A DNA stretch of 64,000 nucleotides from the NCBI GenBank assembly GCA_049317265.1, contig JBMOIP010000004.1, forward strand, positions 1 to 64,000, in the 5' to 3' direction. The translations under genes and the position numbers were made by a program. Each line of letters opens with the position of its first letter. The stretch's first letter is position 1. This DNA comes from CAIVAT01 sp049317265. GTDB taxonomy: Bacteria; Bacteroidota; Bacteroidia; Bacteroidales; FEN-979. The notes beneath the pieces are model-generated. The model did no database searches, had not been told where the DNA came from, and saw only the letters and a list, made by a program, of their open reading frames with translations. Shown one piece after another: positions 16,952 through 25,465 of this stretch.

Positions 16952-19291
16952 ATGAGAAAATTTCTAACCATTGCGTTGTTACTGTTCCTCGGGATGAATT
17001 TTTCCTTCGCCCAGCAGGAAACACAAAAACCGGTCATCATAAAACCGGTCTATTTTGACATATCTCCGCCCCTGAGGGATATGGTGCAAAAGTCGGATGA
17101 AGTACTCGACAACTCCTGGAAACAGGGAATTGTAAAAAACAAATTGAATACCTATACCCCTGAAAGCAGCTACCTGGACTCTCCCGGTAAGGAACTTATC
17201 CCCCAATTCTCTTTCGGCAGTGTTCAAACTGATACAACGATCCAGAATTTTGACGGTGTTGGTGCCAATGGGTCTTATCCTCCTGATACAGATGGCGATG
17301 TAGGACTTACACATTACATGCAGGTTGTTAATTGCCGGTTTGCCATCTATGATAAAAATGGCAATAAACTCATGGGTCCAAGCAATAACAGCGTTATTTT
17401 CAACGGTCTGCCTCATAACACCAATGATGGCGATGCCATTTTATTGTATGATGAGAATGCCGACAGGTGGCTTTTCAGCCAGTTTGCTCTTCCGAATTAT
17501 CCCAATGGTCCCTTTTACGAGAATGTAGCAATCTCCCAGACAAACGATCCTACAGGAACCTGGTACCGTTACCAGTTTACTTTTGCCGATATGCCTGACT
17601 ACCCTAAATTAGCAGTATGGGCCGACGGCTATTACATGACGATCCGTCGTTTCTCAGCGGGTGCCGGTACCTGGATGGGCCCTGCAGTTGTTGCAATGGA
17701 CAGGACAAAAATGCTTGTTGGTGATCAGAGCGCTGCCATGGTGATGTTTACCATGCCATCTTCGGCAGAAGGCACCCAGGCAGCTGATTGCGACAGCGAT
17801 TTCCCAACTCTCGGAACACCATGCCCGGTTGGCTACCTGACTTCAACAACGGTCAAATTATATGATTTTCATGTTGACTGGGCAACGCCTGCCAATTCAA
17901 CTTTCCTCCAGAACTATACAATTCCCATCTCTATGTTCAGTGTCCTGAATGGCAATGCTATTCCTCAAAAAGGAACCTCTCAGAAACTTGATGCGATGTC
18001 GGGAAAAAGAATCATGTTCCGCATGCCTTACCGCAAATTTGCCACCTACTCGTCGATGCTTATCAATACGACGGCTAACGTAAGCGGCACTGCCGGTATC
18101 AGATGGATGGAACTCAGGAATGTGGCCGGTGCATGGAGTTTATACCAGGAGGGCACCTATGCCCCTGGTGATGGCCTCTGGCGCTGGATGGGCAGTATTG
18201 CCATGGACGCCTCAGGAAATATCGCACTCGGTTATTCTGTTTCCAGTTCAAATTTATACCCGTCAATCCGCTATACCGGCCGCATGAATGGCGATCCGCT
18301 TGGCCAGATGACCATTGCGGAAAGAGGCATCATCAATGGAGGCGGCTCCCAAACCAACACAGATGGCCGCTGGGGTGATTACAGCGCCATGGCAGCCGAT
18401 CCATCGGAAGTTGGAAAATTCTGGTATACACAGGAGTATTTCTCCACAACATCCAGTGCAAACTGGAAGACCAGGATTGGCTCATTCTCCTTCAGCAATG
18501 TATTCTCAACCGTAACCACTGCGTTACCGAACCCGGTTTGTTTGGGCGATTCTACGCAGCTTAATGTTGTTCCTTACGGAGGATCAGGAACCTACACCTA
18601 TTCATGGAGTTCAATTCCAGCAGGATTTACCTCCAACATCCAGAATCCAAAGGTACTGCCAGGTGACACCACCAAATACATTGCAACCTGCAGCGACGGA
18701 TCAATCACCCGTAATGATACTGTCCAGGTGAATATCGCATACAAACCTGTTGTTTCAGCAGGAGCCGACACAACCGTTTGCTGGTATGTAACCTCCGTTG
18801 CATTACATGGTTCTGCCACGAATTATAAGCAGTTTGGGTGGAGCACAACCGGATCAGGAAATTTCACAAATACAAGCACGTTTGAAACAACCTACAATCC
18901 CAGTATTGATGATAAACTTGCCGGGTCAGTAGATCTTAAACTGGTTGCCAGTTCAAACCTGCCATGCAGCGGGAATGTGACCAGTATCAAAAAGGTAACC
19001 TTCGATGTTTGTACAGGAATTGCAGGACAGAATAATTCAGAACCTGGTTTGTTAATTCAACCAAACCCGGCGCATGCTTCAGTCTCCATTGGTATCAAGG
19101 GAGTTACATCCGGTTCTGCGCAACTTTCTATCAGTTCGATGGATGGTAAAATCCTCTACTCCAGTGAAGTTGAAGGAACATCTGCCCCTATCCTCAAAAA
19201 AATGGACCTTACCGGTTATTCAAAAGGAATCTATCTGGTTCAATTGAAAACAGGTAAAAATGTTATTACTGAAAAGATGATCGTTCAATAA
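16952..19291 (+). CDS. large secreted protein with T9SS type A sorting domain
   Basis: 779 residues from the ATG at 16952, where a clean signal peptide begins (MRKFLTIALLLFLGMNFSFA). Residues about 70-530 form a beta-rich domain with repeated DNDGD/DYPKLAVW-like segments that looks like a propeller; I do not recognise its family. An Ig/PKD-like segment (GGSGTYTYSWSSIPAGF) and a second beta domain follow. The last 75 residues are a type A T9SS C-terminal domain (IQPNPAHASVSI, LTGYSKGIYLVQLKTG, EKMIVQ), so the protein should cross the outer membrane and be attached to or released from the surface. No catalytic motif was seen. Confidence 0.85.
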   Translation: MRKFLTIALLLFLGMNFSFAQQETQKPVIIKPVYFDISPPLRDMVQKSDEVLDNSWKQGIVKNKLNTYTPESSYLDSPGKELIPQFSFGSVQTDTTIQNFDGVGANGSYPPDTDGDVGLTHYMQVVNCRFAIYDKNGNKLMGPSNNSVIFNGLPHNTNDGDAILLYDENADRWLFSQFALPNYPNGPFYENVAISQTNDPTGTWYRYQFTFADMPDYPKLAVWADGYYMTIRRFSAGAGTWMGPAVVAMDRTKMLVGDQSAAMVMFTMPSSAEGTQAADCDSDFPTLGTPCPVGYLTSTTVKLYDFHVDWATPANSTFLQNYTIPISMFSVLNGNAIPQKGTSQKLDAMSGKRIMFRMPYRKFATYSSMLINTTANVSGTAGIRWMELRNVAGAWSLYQEGTYAPGDGLWRWMGSIAMDASGNIALGYSVSSSNLYPSIRYTGRMNGDPLGQMTIAERGIINGGGSQTNTDGRWGDYSAMAADPSEVGKFWYTQEYFSTTSSANWKTRIGSFSFSNVFSTVTTALPNPVCLGDSTQLNVVPYGGSGTYTYSWSSIPAGFTSNIQNPKVLPGDTTKYIATCSDGSITRNDTVQVNIAYKPVVSAGADTTVCWYVTSVALHGSATNYKQFGWSTTGSGNFTNTSTFETTYNPSIDDKLAGSVDLKLVASSNLPCSGNVTSIKKVTFDVCTGIAGQNNSEPGLLIQPNPAHASVSIGIKGVTSGSAQLSISSMDGKILYSSEVEGTSAPILKKMDLTGYSKGIYLVQLKTGKNVITEKMIVQ

Positions 19292-19298
19292 TGACAAG

Positions 19299-19342
19299 TA
19301 AAATAAACACATTGTTAAGAGATTAACAATATGTTTATTTTA
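19299..19342. terminator. long AT-rich hairpin after the T9SS gene
   Basis: The arms 19299-19318 and 19323-19342 pair over 20 bp with one mismatch around the loop GAGA. It starts 7 bp after the stop at 19291. It lacks a clean T run, but U-rich sequence forms the right arm. It probably ends transcription or stabilises the mRNA end, and separates this gene from the rib operon promoter. Confidence 0.6.
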
Positions 19343-19343
19343 T

Positions 19344-19351
19344 TACCTTTG
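19344..19351 (+). promoter_or_regulatory. -7 element (TACCTTTG) of the rib operon
   Basis: A perfect TAnnTTTG match, about 65 bp upstream of the FMN riboswitch and on the same strand. It is the only good promoter candidate in this gap, immediately after the hairpin. Confidence 0.55.
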
Positions 19352-19415
19352 CGCATCAGATTTACTGCATAAAGCATAAGCAACCTGGTGCATTGTTCCT
19401 ACACATAAAATTTGG

Positions 19416-19557
19416 TTCTTCAGGGCAGGGTGAAATTCCCGACCGGCGGTAAAGTCCGCGACTCCCGGAAAAATCGGCAAGCATCAATTGCCTTATTTCA
19501 TGGGTACCGAGCCGTTGCAATTACGGCACCGACAGTAAAGTCTGGATGGAAGAAGAA
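19416..19557 (+). ncRNA. FMN riboswitch (RFN element)
   Basis: Conserved RFN blocks are easy to see: TTCTTCAGGGCAGGGTGAAA at the 5' side, TTCCCGACCGGCGGTAAAGT, the variable arm, then CCGACAGTAAAGTCTGGATG and GAAGAAGAA closing P1. FMN binding by this aptamer normally lowers expression of riboflavin genes. Here it lies in the leader of ribD-ribE-ribBA-ribH, with an intrinsic terminator 43 bp further on. Control by transcription termination is therefore the natural reading. Confidence 0.97.
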
Positions 19558-19599
19558 TCGTATTTAATCTGACCCGTTTATCATATTAAATAGGATTAC

Positions 19600-19631
19600 G
19601 CCCTGTTGCCTGCAAGTGACAGGGCTTTTTT
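19600..19631 (+). terminator. riboswitch-controlled terminator
   Basis: GCCCTGT (19600-19606) pairs with ACAGGGC (19619-19625), extended by GU pairs, and T6 follows (19626-19631). It lies between the FMN aptamer and ribD, so it is the likely off-state expression platform. The competing antiterminator was not worked out. Confidence 0.85.
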
Positions 19632-19642
19632 GTTGGCAGGAA

Positions 19643-19700
19643 GGGGGGGGGGAGGGGCAATGAGCAATGATTAATGAGCAATGATTAATGAGCAATGATC
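19643..19700. repeat. G10 tract and 7-bp tandem repeat in the ribD leader
   Basis: G10 (19643-19652) is followed by six heptamers at 19659-19700 alternating AATGAGC and AATGATT (last AATGATC). The chosen ribD ATG (19688) lies inside the fifth heptamer. Each heptamer carries an ATG, but the upstream one in frame (19667) meets a stop after five codons. Confidence 0.75.
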
Positions 19701-20785
19701 TGAGATATATGAAGAGGGCGATCAGCCTGGCAAAACGCGGAGCGGGATGGGTAAATCCCAATCCGATGGTGGGTGCTGTGCTGGTGAAGGATGACGTTAT
19801 TATCGGGGAAGGGTTTCACGAATTCTTTGGTGGTGACCATGCAGAGGTGAAGGCATTAAAAAACGTGCCGGAACAATCTGCGGCTGGCTCAACTTTATAT
19901 GTAACGCTGGAACCATGTTCCCACCATGGCAAAACACCTCCATGCGCCAACCTGATCGCGGAGAAAAAAATATCACGAGTAGTTGTTGGCATGGCTGATC
20001 CAAATCCGAGGGTAAATGGCCAAGGAATTGCACTGCTTCAATCCGCCGGAATAAATGTTGAGGTGGGCTTAATGGAGCCTCAGATCAGGGAACTGAATGA
20101 AGTTTTTATCAAATATATTCTCACAAACAGGCCATTTGTAGTTTTAAAAACAGCTATGACCCTCGATGGGAAAATAGCCACTGTAACAAATGCCTCAAGG
20201 TGGATTACCGGAGAAGCATCCCGGAAAAAAGTTCACTTGCTGCGCCAGGGCCTCAGCGCTGTAATGGTAGGGGTTGATACCATTATTTCTGATGATCCCC
20301 TGCTTAATATCAGGCTGAAAGGTTCATGGAAAAATCCGCTGAAAGTGATCGCCGACACTCATGGACGCATTTCTGCTGATGCAAAAATATTTACAAATGA
20401 CCCTCAATTGACCCTTCTGGCAACTACTAATCTCGCGGATCCTCAAAAAACAAAGCAGATTGAACGACTTGGTGCGCAAATAGTGGTTTGTCCACTTAAA
20501 AATGGCAGGGTTGATCTTGGTTTCCTGGTAAATTCATTGGGTGCCATGGGGATCGACAGCGTCATGATCGAGGGCGGCAGCACGCTTGCCTTTGCTGCAT
20601 TGCAGGAAGGAATGGTTGACAAGGTCATTACCTTTATCGCCCCAAAGATACTTGGGGGAGCAACGGCCCCAACCGCTGTTGGAGGAACCGGAATCAGCAA
20701 GATGGAAGATGCAATCAACCTTAGAAACCTTCGGATGAAAAAAATCGGGTCGGACCTGATGCTCGAAGGGTGGATAGGAAGTTAA
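19688..20785 (+). CDS. ribD: bifunctional pyrimidine deaminase/reductase RibD
   Basis: 365 residues. It performs the second and third steps of riboflavin synthesis, deaminating and then reducing the GTP-derived pyrimidine. The N-terminal zinc deaminase domain has GGDHAEV (HAE) and PCSHHGKTPPCANLI (PCxxxGxTPPC). The C-terminal reductase domain (about 145-365) has FVVLKTAMTLDGKIA, SRWITGEASR, VGVDTIISDDPLLNIRL and MIEGGSTLA. The start ATG at 19688 gives MSNDLRYMKRAISLAKRG; the ATG seven codons later is an alternative. It is the first gene of the FMN-riboswitch operon. Confidence 0.97.
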   Translation: MSNDLRYMKRAISLAKRGAGWVNPNPMVGAVLVKDDVIIGEGFHEFFGGDHAEVKALKNVPEQSAAGSTLYVTLEPCSHHGKTPPCANLIAEKKISRVVVGMADPNPRVNGQGIALLQSAGINVEVGLMEPQIRELNEVFIKYILTNRPFVVLKTAMTLDGKIATVTNASRWITGEASRKKVHLLRQGLSAVMVGVDTIISDDPLLNIRLKGSWKNPLKVIADTHGRISADAKIFTNDPQLTLLATTNLADPQKTKQIERLGAQIVVCPLKNGRVDLGFLVNSLGAMGIDSVMIEGGSTLAFAALQEGMVDKVITFIAPKILGGATAPTAVGGTGISKMEDAINLRNLRMKKIGSDLMLEGWIGS

Positions 20786-20812
20786 ACACTTTATCACCCA
20801 TAAAAACTGAAC

Positions 20813-21454
20813 ATGTTCACAGGTATTATTGAAGAGACCGGAATTATTAAGAACATCAAACACGGCACAAAATCGTCACAGCTCACCATCAGCGCCAAAC
20901 TTGTTGTTGAAGATGTGAAGGAGGGCGACAGCATCTGCACCAATGGCGTTTGTCTGACAGTGACCTCCTTCGGTCCTGATTTCTTCATTGTGGATGTTAT
21001 GCCTGAAACCATCCGGAAAACCAGTTTCAGCGCGCTCAGGGCAGGAAGTCCTGTAAACCTTGAACGGGCGCTCCGGCTGATGGATCGGCTGGGTGGACAC
21101 CTCGTGAGCGGGCATATTGATGGAACCGGAACAGTAGCTCGTCGCTGGGAGGAAGACAATGCAGTCTGGCTTAAAATATCGGCAGCCTCCTCCCTGCTTC
21201 GATATATCGTTGATAAAGGATCTGTGGCACTTGACGGAATCAGTCTCACAGTAGTCGCCACCGAATCTGAATCATTCACCGTTTCACTTATCCCGTACAC
21301 CCGGGATGTGACCACCTTTTTCCAACGGAAAAGCGGTGATATAGTAAATATTGAATGTGATATCATCGCAAAGTATGTTGAAAAACTACAACAACCGCAA
21401 TCTTCCGGTTCAAAAATTGACCTTGATTTTCTGGCAAAAAATAATTTTTTATGA
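20813..21454 (+). CDS. ribE: riboflavin synthase, alpha subunit
   Basis: 213 residues. It dismutates two 6,7-dimethyl-8-ribityllumazine molecules to riboflavin. The two internal lumazine-binding repeats are visible: MFTGIIEETG with SICTNGVCLTVTS, and LVSGHIDGTGTV with SVALDGISLTVV. The length is typical. It lies 27 bp after ribD and 69 bp before ribBA, within the FMN-controlled operon. Confidence 0.96.
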   Translation: MFTGIIEETGIIKNIKHGTKSSQLTISAKLVVEDVKEGDSICTNGVCLTVTSFGPDFFIVDVMPETIRKTSFSALRAGSPVNLERALRLMDRLGGHLVSGHIDGTGTVARRWEEDNAVWLKISAASSLLRYIVDKGSVALDGISLTVVATESESFTVSLIPYTRDVTTFFQRKSGDIVNIECDIIAKYVEKLQQPQSSGSKIDLDFLAKNNFL

Positions 21455-21523
21455 TCGGGATTGACTTACGCTTGAAATCCTGAATTAACTAACATAACTA
21501 ATTGAACGATAATTATCTGAACA

Positions 21524-22738
21524 ATGACAAAATATAAATTTAACACCATAAAGGAGGCGCTTGACGATATTCGGCGGGGTAAAATGATCGTGGTTGTTGA
21601 CGATGAAGACCGGGAAAATGAAGGCGATCTGGTAATTGCAGCGGAGAAAGTCACCCCGTCTGCCATCAATTTTATGGCAAAACATGGTGGAGGATTGATC
21701 TGTCTTCCCATCGTACGAGATCGTCTCGAAGAACTGAACATTGAGCGGATGGTGGTTAAGAATACCGATCCGAACAGGACGGCCTTTACTGTTTCTGTGG
21801 ATGCCATTGAATGTGCCACCGGGATTTCGGCCCAGGAGCGCTCCCTCACCATAAAAAGGTTGATCGACAATCAAACCAAAGCAAGGGACTTTACCCGGCC
21901 TGGACATATTTTCCCGATTGAATACCGCGAAGGCGGCGTACTGGTAAGAGCAGGGCATACGGAGGCATCCGTTGATCTCGCTACCATGGCCGGATTGTAT
22001 CCCGCCGGTGTTATCTGTGAAATCATGAATGAAGATGGTTCCATGGCCCGTATCCCGGAGCTGATGAAATATGTAAAAAAACATGGTCTGAAAATCGTTA
22101 CCATTGCCGCCCTGATCGACTACCGGCGAAAATCGGAGACGCTGGTGGAGCGCACAGCTGTTGTGGACATGCCTACAAAATATGGGGCGTTCAAGGTATA
22201 CAGTTATGTGAGCAAGATCAGCAAGGAAAACCACCTTGCCCTGGTAAAAGGTGATGTCGGCGATGGCGAGCCTGTCCTTGTACGGGTTCATTCGGAATGT
22301 CTTACCGGGGATGTTTTTGGTTCGATGCGCTGTGATTGCGGAGATCAGCTGGAATTGGCCATGAAGCGGATTGAAAAAGAGGGCCGCGGTGTTCTGCTAT
22401 ACATGAGACAAGAAGGCAGAGGCATCGGGCTCAACAATAAAATGAAGGCCTATTTTTTACAGGACCAGGGGATGGATACTGTAGAAGCCAATAACGCACT
22501 TGGATTCGATGCAGATTTGCGTGACTATGGAACCGGTGCTGAAATTCTTGTCGACCTGGGAATAAAGAAGCTCAGGTTGCTCACCAACAACCCTAAAAAG
22601 ATTTCAGGGATTGAAGGGTTTGGCCTGGAACTTATTGAACGTGTTCCAATTCAAACTAAAAGCAACTCAAAAAACATTCGCTATATGAAAACTAAAAAAG
22701 AAAAGTTGGGACACATCCTTAACTTCACTGAAGAATAA
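21524..22738 (+). CDS. ribBA: bifunctional 3,4-dihydroxy-2-butanone-4-phosphate synthase / GTP cyclohydrolase II
   Basis: 404 residues. The N-terminal half makes the four-carbon unit from ribulose 5-phosphate: VVVDDEDRENEGDLVIAAE (Mg-binding acidic loop), then RPGHIFPIEYREGGVLVRAGHTEA. The C-terminal half opens the GTP ring: VHSECLTGDVFGSMRCDCGD (three zinc Cys), RQEGRGIGL, and DLGIKKLRLLTNNPKK. Both halves look intact. It supplies both precursors of the pathway from the third place in the rib operon. Confidence 0.97.
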   Translation: MTKYKFNTIKEALDDIRRGKMIVVVDDEDRENEGDLVIAAEKVTPSAINFMAKHGGGLICLPIVRDRLEELNIERMVVKNTDPNRTAFTVSVDAIECATGISAQERSLTIKRLIDNQTKARDFTRPGHIFPIEYREGGVLVRAGHTEASVDLATMAGLYPAGVICEIMNEDGSMARIPELMKYVKKHGLKIVTIAALIDYRRKSETLVERTAVVDMPTKYGAFKVYSYVSKISKENHLALVKGDVGDGEPVLVRVHSECLTGDVFGSMRCDCGDQLELAMKRIEKEGRGVLLYMRQEGRGIGLNNKMKAYFLQDQGMDTVEANNALGFDADLRDYGTGAEILVDLGIKKLRLLTNNPKKISGIEGFGLELIERVPIQTKSNSKNIRYMKTKKEKLGHILNFTEE

Positions 22739-22792
22739 ATATAACACCTCATTTATTAACAAAAAACAATAACTTTCCGACAAAACCACATC

Positions 22793-22830
22793 GTAACCCT
22801 GTCACTCTGTTACCTTGTCACCTTGTCACC
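22793..22830. repeat. 8-bp tandem repeat, 4.75 units, before ribH
   Basis: The units are GTAACCCT, GTCACTCT, GTTACCTT, GTCACCTT, GTCACC. They are the same octamer type as 9102-9163 before dapD, in the same orientation relative to the downstream gene, and end 18 bp before the ribH ATG. Confidence 0.8.
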
Positions 22831-22848
22831 ATAAACAACCCTCCAGAT

Positions 22849-23322
22849 ATGAAAACAATCGAAGGCAAACTTGATGCAAAAGGACTGAAATTCGGGATCG
22901 TGATTGCCCGTTTCAATGAATTTATCAGTGGGAAACTGCTATCCGGATGTCTTGATGGCCTCATCCGTCATGGCGCAGACGACCAGAACATAGAGGTTAT
23001 ATGGTCTCCGGGCGCATTTGAAATACCCTTGCTGGCAAAACGAATGGCGCAAAGTAAAAAGTATGACGCAATCATTTGCCTTGGTGCAGTGATTCGTGGG
23101 GCAACCCCACATTTTGATTACGTTGCTTCGGAAGTTTCCAAAGGCGTGGCTCATGTGGGTCTCGAAACCGGCTTTCCTGTAATTTTCGGTGTTCTGACAA
23201 CTGAAAACATCGAACAGGCCATTGAGCGGGCCGGCACCAAAAGCGGCAACAAGGGATTTGACGCTGCTTTGGCCGCCATAGAGATGGCAAACCTGATGAA
23301 AGAGATGGCTACTTCCGCGTAA
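22849..23322 (+). CDS. ribH: 6,7-dimethyl-8-ribityllumazine synthase
   Basis: 157 residues, typical length. It joins the RibBA and RibD products to form lumazine. Motifs are IVIARFNEFISGKLLSG, WSPGAFEIPLLAKRM and ICLGAVIRGATPHFDYVASEVSKG (phosphate and active site). It is the last gene of the riboflavin operon. Its last 14 bp overlap the 3' end of the convergent OmpA-family gene. Confidence 0.97.
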   Translation: MKTIEGKLDAKGLKFGIVIARFNEFISGKLLSGCLDGLIRHGADDQNIEVIWSPGAFEIPLLAKRMAQSKKYDAIICLGAVIRGATPHFDYVASEVSKGVAHVGLETGFPVIFGVLTTENIEQAIERAGTKSGNKGFDAALAAIEMANLMKEMATSA

Positions 23323-25342
23323 TAACAAAGACGGTCCTACGGTTTTTCGCCCTCCCACCTTCCGTATCATTGGAAGCAACAGGCATCGATTTTCCAAAGC
23401 CCTTGTAAGTAAGCCGTGCATCAGAAATTCCCTGTTCGATGAGGTAATTATATACCGACCGGGCACGATTTTCAGACAATTTCACATTGCTTGCATCATT
23501 GCCGATATTATCCGTATGGCCCTGTACCTGGATGCTGATCGGCAGGTTCTCATTTAAAAAATCGAGCAGCTGGTCGAGCACCACTTTTGACTCTGGCATG
23601 AGTTCAAAGGAGTTGAATGGAAAGTAGATATCATTGATACGGTATGACTTGTTGAGTTCAATTGCCTTCATCTCGATATCCACTTTGGCCGGCATTTTAA
23701 AAAGGCTGTCCACTTTGGAGATATACTTCGATTCGTATACATGATCGGCTTTCTTCACTGTCATAATATAATCGCTGCTAAATGGCGCGACAGCAACATA
23801 ATTACCGGTTAAGCTATCCATCGGAATCTCGGAAATTTTCTTTGTTTCAAGGTTTTTCAACTCAATGTGTGCTTTCAGGGGTTCGGCCGACATTTCGGAT
23901 TTCACATTTCCCTTGATGAACAATACCCGCTCAGGTCGTGCTGCATCGTAAAGGTCAAATGAGTAGAGGTCCCATCCGCCTTTCCCGCTGTACTTGTTGG
24001 AGGCAAAAAATCCCTGGGTTCCATCGGTACTCACAAACAGTCCGACTTCATCTTCCGGGGAGTTGATCGGGTAACCGATGTTTCGGGGTTTCGTCCAGCT
24101 TCCGTTGTCATCGAGTTTTGCATAAAAGATATCATAGCCGCCCAATCCCATCAGACCGTCCGTTGAAAAGTACAGTGTTTTTCCATCAGGGTGGATGAAA
24201 GGTGATTTTTCATTTCCTTTTGAATTGACGGATGGTCCAAGATTGATGGGTGTTCCCCACTCTCCGGTCTCATTTTTCATGGTCTTGTAGATATCATATC
24301 CACCGAATCCACCTGTCCGGTCACTTACAAAGTAGAGCGTACGCCCGTCAGCAGAGATGGACGGCTGTGATTCCCAGGAGGCCGGGAGATTTATCTTGTC
24401 GCTTAGACTTCTGATCGGGCTCCACTCCCCACCAATATTTTCCGAAATATAAATATCACAGTTGAGATATTTTTTCACATTGTCAAATTTGCAAACCGTA
24501 TAGCATAACGTATTATTATCCGCGGTGAGGGTTGCTCCTCCCTCGTTATCGCTGATATTGAATGGTTCCGGCATCTCCTCACCTGTATCAAATCGCCCTT
24601 CCTCATTCCGCATGCTGAACAGGAACTTCTCCCTGGTCCTTGTCTCCTTGACCAGGCTGTTCTTCCCCGGATCTATCTTGAGTTCTCTTGTGTACAAAGC
24701 CATCTGGTTATCGGGGGAGAGAATAGGAAGATATTCATTCATGGGGGTTGAGATCCCTTCAACAACCTTTGGCTCGAAAGGTACCGGCTTGTTCGTCATA
24801 TCGACATAGAAGGCCGAATACTTCAGCAATTCCGATGCCCGGTTGTAATCATTGTCACTTTTAATCTTGTCAACATCCTTGAGAAACTGAGGCAGGTACT
24901 TTGCCACAAGGTCAAATTTCTCCTGCCCGTAATAGATCTCACCCAGGTAATAATAGGCGTAAATATCATATCCGGGGCATAATTCAATCACCTTGAGGAA
25001 GTTCTTTTCAGCCTCTTTGAAATTATTATCCGATTTCTTATAATTCACAAGACCCAGCACAAAATAGGCATCAACGCAACGGGGCTCCTCTTTGATTACA
25101 TTGCGCATCTGCTGCCCGGCAAGGTTATAACTCCCCCTTTTAAGCAGGTCTATTCCCTCCTGGTATACTTTTGTTGTTTTTTTATCGAGGTTGATTTTGC
25201 AGGAATCACCTTCTATCCTATCAATTCCTGAAGCCGGGAATTTGCATTTTTCGGAATGCGCCGGGGAGTATGCACAAGTTGAAAGAACAAGGATCATAAC
25301 AAACAGGTGCCAGGAATTGAGGCCGCTCCGGAAGCAAGACAT
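23309..25342 (-). CDS. OmpA-family protein with TPR, beta-propeller and carboxypeptidase-regulatory domains (PorE-like)
   Basis: 677 residues from the ATG at 25342. The start is chosen because a signal peptide follows and a -7 element lies at 25357-25364, within the longer form. Order: N-terminal TPR region (about 45-160: YQEGIDLLKRGSYNLAGQQM), PD40/WD40-type propeller (about 190-480; repeats such as GRTLYFVSDRTGGFGGYDIY), a carboxypeptidase-regulatory-like fold (about 485-560) and a C-terminal OmpA peptidoglycan-binding domain (VQGHTDNIGN, SENRARSVYNYL). This is the architecture of PorE, a T9SS component that links the machine to peptidoglycan. Bacteroidota have many paralogues, so identity with PorE is not proven. 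Confidence 0.88.
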   Translation of the reverse strand: MSCFRSGLNSWHLFVMILVLSTCAYSPAHSEKCKFPASGIDRIEGDSCKINLDKKTTKVYQEGIDLLKRGSYNLAGQQMRNVIKEEPRCVDAYFVLGLVNYKKSDNNFKEAEKNFLKVIELCPGYDIYAYYYLGEIYYGQEKFDLVAKYLPQFLKDVDKIKSDNDYNRASELLKYSAFYVDMTNKPVPFEPKVVEGISTPMNEYLPILSPDNQMALYTRELKIDPGKNSLVKETRTREKFLFSMRNEEGRFDTGEEMPEPFNISDNEGGATLTADNNTLCYTVCKFDNVKKYLNCDIYISENIGGEWSPIRSLSDKINLPASWESQPSISADGRTLYFVSDRTGGFGGYDIYKTMKNETGEWGTPINLGPSVNSKGNEKSPFIHPDGKTLYFSTDGLMGLGGYDIFYAKLDDNGSWTKPRNIGYPINSPEDEVGLFVSTDGTQGFFASNKYSGKGGWDLYSFDLYDAARPERVLFIKGNVKSEMSAEPLKAHIELKNLETKKISEIPMDSLTGNYVAVAPFSSDYIMTVKKADHVYESKYISKVDSLFKMPAKVDIEMKAIELNKSYRINDIYFPFNSFELMPESKVVLDQLLDFLNENLPISIQVQGHTDNIGNDASNVKLSENRARSVYNYLIEQGISDARLTYKGFGKSMPVASNDTEGGRAKNRRTVFVITRK

Positions 25343-25356
25343 GTGGATAATTTTGT

Positions 25357-25364
25357 CAAAGGTA
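25357..25364 (-). promoter_or_regulatory. -7 element (TACCTTTG) before the PorE-like gene
   Basis: A perfect TAnnTTTG match on the minus strand, 14 bp before the ATG at 25342. It lies inside the longer open frame and so favours the shorter start. Confidence 0.55.
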
Positions 25365-25465
25365 TAATGAAATGTCCTAATTTTACATTTCTTTGTCGCC
25401 TGAAGGCCCAAAGAAGACCATTTCAACGCTAATTACATGGAAAAGAACCATCAAAAACATTGATA

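Noticed and set aside
21485..22291. 268-codon minus-strand open frame inside ribBA
   Set aside because: Antisense shadow of a strongly conserved gene.
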